Assembly (NCBI GenBank): GCA_949357655.1
Contig: CASHTG010000013.1
Coordinates: 124,001 to 188,000, forward strand
Reading direction: 5' to 3'
DNA length: 64,000 nucleotides
From: Parascedosporium putredinis
Taxonomy: Eukaryota > Ascomycota > Sordariomycetes > Microascales > Microascaceae
How positions within the stretch are numbered: position 1 is the stretch's first letter; each line of letters opens with the position of its first letter. Below the pieces are notes generated by a model. The model was given only the letters and a program-made list of their open reading frames with translations, made no database searches and had not been told where the DNA came from. This document shows, piece by piece, positions 59,334-64,000 of this stretch. The translations under genes were made by a program, and so were the position numbers.

Positions 59334-60215
59334 GTTGATTCTGTGTTAGGGTTGTAGTGTGGAAGATATCTAGATGTCTTCTGTCAAGGCGAGATTTGAT
59401 GCATAGGACGTTCTGATGTGAGGCACTTGTACAAATCCAAGGCCTCGCGGATGCAGCCGGCATTTTGAACACACGACTCGGCACTACAGGATGACGCTAC
59501 CCGGCTGATACTTGGGGTACCCTCGCCCCTGGATGCAGGGGACATGGGGAGATCGCATCTCGACAGTTTTTGGATCGTTGGAGCTAGTCTAAGTGGTCGG
59601 GGTGGAATGAGTGGATGCAATCACCCATGCCATCAGACCCCGAGTTTGGAGTGGGTTGGAGTTGAGAGGAAAAGCAAAATGGAGTGTCCGATCTCGATGT
59701 GGAGTCGTGCGCTGGATTGGAGTAGCCACGACAAATCGCACTTTTGTCAGGTCTGTCTGGGGCTTCTCCACTTGGGAAGAAGCGCTTAGTACAGCAAGAA
59801 ACTGCGTCGTATGGTTTACGGCGCACAGGGGCTGTTCGCATATCCCCACCATGTTGGAGAGTTGGAGCCTAAGAAGATGGAGCGTTGCTCCGTCCGAGAC
59901 TCGGTGCACTAACCGTACTCCGACGAAGACAGCATTGAATGCGATGAAGGCAGCTCCATTGCTCCCCAAAAGAGCTCAAGTGCTGTGTCAGTATACCAAG
60001 ACTTGATTACTATTTATGATCCACGCTTAACCCAGCATTGAAGTCCTAATTTGCACAACACACACATACACAGACACAAACGCCCACGCACACATAACAG
60101 GTACTCTCCTGCGAGCCTCTGCCATCCACTCCAAAAACACAATACACGTTGTCAGCCCTCCTCTAAAGCCACAAACCCTTTTGTTTCCCATCACACCCAA
60201 CCGAAAGCCTTCATA
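59334..60215. other. Divergent intergenic region
   Basis: Promoters of the dehydrogenase (minus) and the carboxymuconolactone decarboxylase-like gene (plus). The 5' leader of the latter is rich in CACA repeats (60055-60100). No other feature is seen. Confidence 0.4.
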
Positions 60216-60641
60216 ATGTCTCAGTCCAACCGCGCCGAGCTCCAAAAGGCCCTCTACGACGTCGGCATGCCCATCCGCCGCGCCGTCCTCAGCGACGCAT
60301 ACGTCGACAACGCCCTCAAGAACGGCAGCACCGAGTTCGCCAAGGCCATGCAAGAGTTCACCACGGCCTTTTGCTGGGGCGCCGTCTGGGATCGGCCCGG
60401 ACTAGACCGAACGCAGCGCTCCCTCATCAACCTCTCCATGCTCGCCGCCACGGGAAAGGTGCACGAGCTCGCCGTGCACACGCGCGGGGCGGTGAACAAC
60501 GGCGTGTCTGCTACCGAGATCCGCGAGGTGCTTGTTCAAGTGTGCATCTATATGGGTGTTCCTGCGGGCATGGAGGCTTTCAAGGCTGCGGAGAAGGTCT
60601 TGATTGATATGGAGAAGGAAGGGGTTGTTATCAAGCAGTAG
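60216..60641 (+). CDS. Carboxymuconolactone decarboxylase family protein
   Basis: Intact single-exon gene of 141 codons. All-helical small protein matching the CMD family, with the core GLDRTQRSLINLSMLAA, the helix with the active-site His region GKVHELAVHTRGAVNNG, and EIREVLVQVCIYMGVPAG. There is no CxxC pair, so it is of the gamma-carboxymuconolactone decarboxylase type, not the AhpD peroxidase type. Known members act in the beta-ketoadipate pathway or are recruited to other decarboxylations and isomerisations. Its leader is long, with CACA repeats. Neighbours suggest catabolism of a small acid or aromatic product. Confidence 0.9.
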   Translation: MSQSNRAELQKALYDVGMPIRRAVLSDAYVDNALKNGSTEFAKAMQEFTTAFCWGAVWDRPGLDRTQRSLINLSMLAATGKVHELAVHTRGAVNNGVSATEIREVLVQVCIYMGVPAGMEAFKAAEKVLIDMEKEGVVIKQ

Positions 60642-60871
60642 ATGAAATGTGGAATTCGAAAGAATGGAAATTGGTCTTTATAGATTTGACAGTTTACAAT
60701 ACAGTCTTTTTATAGAAAGAGCTCTACTCAATAGCATGGACCATGAATGCGACCAGTGTTTCCAGTGAGGAGACGTGCGCCTTAGATCATATATTGGTGG
60801 ATGATATAACAGACTCTAAATGCCCCTGTACTTTTTGCCAATCCAAGAAAGTGCCTCCCACATTTCAGTTG

Positions 60872-63317
60872 TTAACGTTTATTATCACGCCCGCTTAAGA
60901 GCATGTTGGCGTAATTCTCCAACACTTTGGACATGATGGGCATAATCTTCCAAACCGTGGTGTCCCCCGTATCCAACAGTTCCGCCCACAACAACAGCAC
61001 CGCCACGGAAAGCGGCAGCTCGCCCGCGGTATCCTGCTGTCCGCTCGACGCGACCAGCCGCGGCTTCGAAAACTGCAAAATCTCCTCGACCATGCGCCGG
61101 ATCCCCATCTCTTCCTCCGACAAGCCGGCCTCGGCGTGTTCCACGGACTGCAGCCACTGCGACAAGAGCAACGCGCACTCAAAATAGCTCAACGCGTGCT
61201 GCACGCTCCACACCCAGAAGCTTGTGCGCGAAACCACGCGGAACCCGAGCCGCGCGGGGACGTTGAGTGCCAGCACGGCCTGCAGCGCCGCCCTTGCGGT
61301 CTCGGCAGAGCGAGGGAGACGCTCGGGTATGCGCGATTCTAGCGGGAAGTCGGCATCGGGGGACGAGAAGCTAAAGGCGTTGCGTAAGGGGGCGTAGTCG
61401 GCCACGAGGCGGACGTAGGCGAGGCGCAGCATGGCGGTGGAGTTGAAGAGGATGGGGCCCTCGGGGTGGTCCGGCGAGAGGGAGGATTCGGGTTCGTTTT
61501 CCCACATGATTTGCCAGCGGCGCAGGGCCTGGATGAAGCCGCGGCGGGAGTCGTCGAGACTAGCGTTCGTGGTGGCGGATTGGGCTTTTCGGAAAAAGAT
61601 GATCTTTGCAGGATGGAGGAGATGACGACGTGGCAGCCAAACATGCCGATGTTGTCGGGCACGGGTTGCGTCGGGTCGAAGAGCCTGTCGACGACGGCGG
61701 GCGCGGATCGCCACGTGCGAGGCGAGAGGGTTTGCGTGACTTGGAGCCATTCCTGCTCGGTGGAGGCGGCCCACTGCTTCTCGTGGGAGGAGGCCGTGGA
61801 TGGGTTCGAGGGATACGGAGGAGGGGATGTCTAATGCGATGTTGATGAGGTTGAGCAAGGTGAAAACACAATAGGTCACTCTGGGTCGACGACTATTAGC
61901 GTGGTGGTTCGTCACACCCCAAACACGAAACCAAGTCGTACGTACCTCTTTCGAATTTCTTCCTCCAGCCATCCCCCAAGTCGCGGCAAACGCAGGATCC
62001 TTTAGCAAATTCCACTCCTTGCGAAGCTCCAGCGTCATCCTCCTGGAGCTGCAGCGCCGTCTGCAAATCCTCCAAATTCCCGCTCCACGCCGCAAACGCC
62101 GCCACGAGCATCATGGTCTGCAGCACCCAAAGCCCCGAGTCCGCCGGCGCCAGCAGCTTGACGGCGTGGCGGTAGAATTCCACCGCCTCGGCGTGTTCCA
62201 AACTATACGCCGATCCGTTGGCGCACACGGCGAGCACGAGCGGGACGGGAGCCTCGCTCGGCGACCAGGTGTGCCCGTGCAGCAAGGGCTGGTGCTTGTT
62301 GAAGTTGTTGAAGTACCGGTTGACGTACCCGGCCATGGCGTGGCGCGAGGGCAGGACAAAGTCGCTCACCTCGGAGATGCGGGCTTGCATGTATTTGTGA
62401 TGCTCGTCCGTGATCTCAAGCGCGCTAGCGGACTGCGGGGAGAAGCCGGAGTTGATGCTATGGGCATCTCTGCTGGGGGACGTCGGCCGGGACAGGATGG
62501 AGCGCGCCTCGAGGCGGGGAGCGTGGAGTTCGTAATCGGGATTCGTGCAGGCTTCGAGAATGGCGTCGGGAGCTCGGCGAAGCGAGCCGCGTCAAAGTGG
62601 AAGCGCTCGACTTCGTGGACGTCGCGTGGCGTGCTGGGCTAACTGATGATGTCGGGGAGAAGATGGGATGTTAGGAAGTGGCTGGGTTCCTGCGCGCGCT
62701 GGATATCCGGCACGATGTCGGATGCCCAGGCTGTTGGGGTGCGCAAGTTTGGCGACGCTGGGCTGAGCTGCGGGAGCAATTGTTCACCAAAAGCGGGATA
62801 TTCCTGTGTCAAATGCTTAGCTTGGAATATTCTACACCAACGAAAAAGAGCAATGGGCTTCGTAAAGGATTGGAACCTACCTCACTGCCGATGATACTCG
62901 GGGAAGGTGGGACTCGGACTCGGACATCCTATGGCTAGGGTCGGTGACAATCCGGGGTTCGGCGTTATGGCCTGTAGAATCCGGGGCCGCGGAGACGGTG
63001 GTACTCCGCGTGGTGCGTCTGAGATCTGGGCGTCTCTTGTCGTGTGCTTTGGCTTCGTGCCGTCGGAGAAGATCGGGGCGGGAGAAGGATTGTATGCACG
63101 AGCTACACTTGTAAGGCTTTTCTTTGGTATCTAGTATACAGTCTCAGTCACATGGTTTCGACCCCGCCTCCTCGGCCTTGTTTGTTTCTTTTTAGACACG
63201 GGACATGGGGGATAGGTTGGTTAGCTTACGAGTACGCTCATGCCGTGTGAGGTGTTCGGACCGAGCAAACTCCCGGGAACAAAAGTGGCAGCGGCGGGTG
63301 ACACGCGGCGGGGTCAT
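60872..63317 (-). CDS. C2H2 zinc-finger transcription factor with fungal trans domain
   Basis: About 730 residues, assembled from spliced exons. Exon 1 (63317-63230) gives MTPPRVTRRCHFCSREF with the first C2H2 finger (ARSEHLTRHERT). Intron 63131-63229 follows. Exon 2 (63130-62881) has finger 2, KPYKCSSCIQSFSRPDLLRRH. Intron 62832-62880 leads into a linker and then the fungal trans middle homology region (RHAMAGYVNRYFNNFNKHQPLLH, LQTMMLVAAFAAWSGN, RVTYCVFTLLNLINIALDIP). A third intron is at about 61890-61945. The frame changes near 62636, 62576, 62035 and 61640. The second finger order (FxRxDLLxRH) is typical of C2H2-fungal trans regulators of catabolic genes. It is next to the CMD-like gene and a likely regulator of the adjacent set. 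Confidence 0.82.
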
Positions 63318-64000
63318 GTTTTTCCTACTCTACGTGCTCAACGGCGTGAAATCGCCAGAGGTGCTTGGCTTTCGCTTCTTTCACTGGGTTGTGGATATGC
63401 AGAACGACGCTGAGGTCGAGTCATCGAGGCTGAGGGCCACAAGGGAATCCCCTCACGTGGATGGCTTGATGCAAATTTCAAATGTTAGTGGCTTCGGGCG
63501 GAATGTGGGGAGCGAATCAAGCACGGGGACGGCAAGCGGCCTAGTGAACCGATTCTTCTGCTGCCATCTACAGACGATGGAATGAGGCAGGGTCTATGGG
63601 ACATGCGTGGGCAGATTGGTCTCCATGTTACTGGAACGATGGACCGGCCCAATTGTTGTTTTGGGAGGGATGAGACACCAGTGGGAAACATTCAAGACCA
63701 TGACCAATTCGGACCAGACGGTGCATGCGGGGGCGTCGAGCTCGACGAGCGATGGCTCAGTGCAACGACTTCCTTCGCGTGGCCTTTGCCTTCCCTGAGG
63801 GGAAGTAGTGCATCAATCGAGCCATTGTGGGGAAGGGAAACGTGGGGCCGGCCACTTTGGTGTCGGCTACACAAGACACGAGGAAAGAAAGCCGACATCT
63901 AGGTCGCCGACACGCCGGAACCGTACTAGCGTCTACGAAGTACCATGTATTCTCTAGCGTTGCGAGCCAATGCTAGAACTGGGAACCTTGGAGATCCTTT
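63318..64000. other. Right flank without a recognisable gene
   Basis: Promoter side of the C2H2 regulator. Short frames only, no family motif or repeat. Confidence 0.4.

Noticed and set aside
1..64000. Bacterial-style operons, ribosome binding sites, CRISPR arrays or tRNA genes
   Set aside because: Intron-rich fungal genes fill the window; no repeat-spacer arrays or tRNA-like cloverleaf sequences were noticed on reading.

Overview
The window is filamentous-ascomycete nuclear DNA (Pezizomycotina, probably Sordariomycetes). The genes carry many short GT-AG introns of about 50-90 bp, and the protein families are typically fungal: Zn2Cys6 and C2H2 regulators with fungal trans domains, DUF3433, a PKS-NRPS and anchored fungal P450s. 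No tRNA, rRNA, CRISPR or intact transposon was seen.

Left half (about 0.5-35 kb): a secondary-metabolite cluster built on a PKS-NRPS hybrid of about 4,000 residues (17388-29965; KS-AT-DH-MT-inactive ER-KR-ACP-C-A-T-R). Around it lie a flavin monooxygenase (563-2188), a P450 (2942-4710), a small unrecognised protein (5362-5835), a trans-acting enoyl reductase (5971-7135), a lipocalin-like Diels-Alderase (7643-8899), an AflR-like Zn2Cys6 regulator (12877-14754), an alpha/beta hydrolase (15369-16661), a DHA2 efflux pump (30251-32231) and a second P450 (33030-34925). PKS-NRPS + trans-ER + hydrolase + Diels-Alderase is the core set known from cytochalasans (ccsA/C/E/F type) and from related decalin-pyrrolidinone pathways. 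Inferred order of work: the PKS-NRPS and trans-ER make a reduced, methylated polyketide-aminoacyl chain; the R domain releases it; the hydrolase helps form the pyrrolinone; the Diels-Alderase closes the ring; the FMO and P450s oxidise it; the pump exports it. About 4 kb between Diels-Alderase and regulator hold no intact gene but contain a wrecked NACHT/ankyrin gene.

Right half (35-64 kb): two ACS-type MFS carriers (36027-37880, 38811-40383), a bacterial-type soluble P450 (41363-42706), a large DUF3433 membrane protein (42790-46847), an unrecognised nine-exon protein (48472-50418), an HNH_2 protein (about 50606-51790), a secreted tandem GH43 enzyme (52947-55213), and a likely small catabolic group: MFS carrier, 3-hydroxyisobutyrate dehydrogenase-like enzyme, carboxymuconolactone decarboxylase-like protein and a two-finger C2H2 regulator (55580-63317).

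A caution for every entry: most long genes are interrupted by single-base frame breaks, nearly all in or beside short homopolymer runs. Both sides of each break remain well conserved, so I read them as assembly indel errors rather than pseudogenes. Gene ends are therefore given across the breaks.
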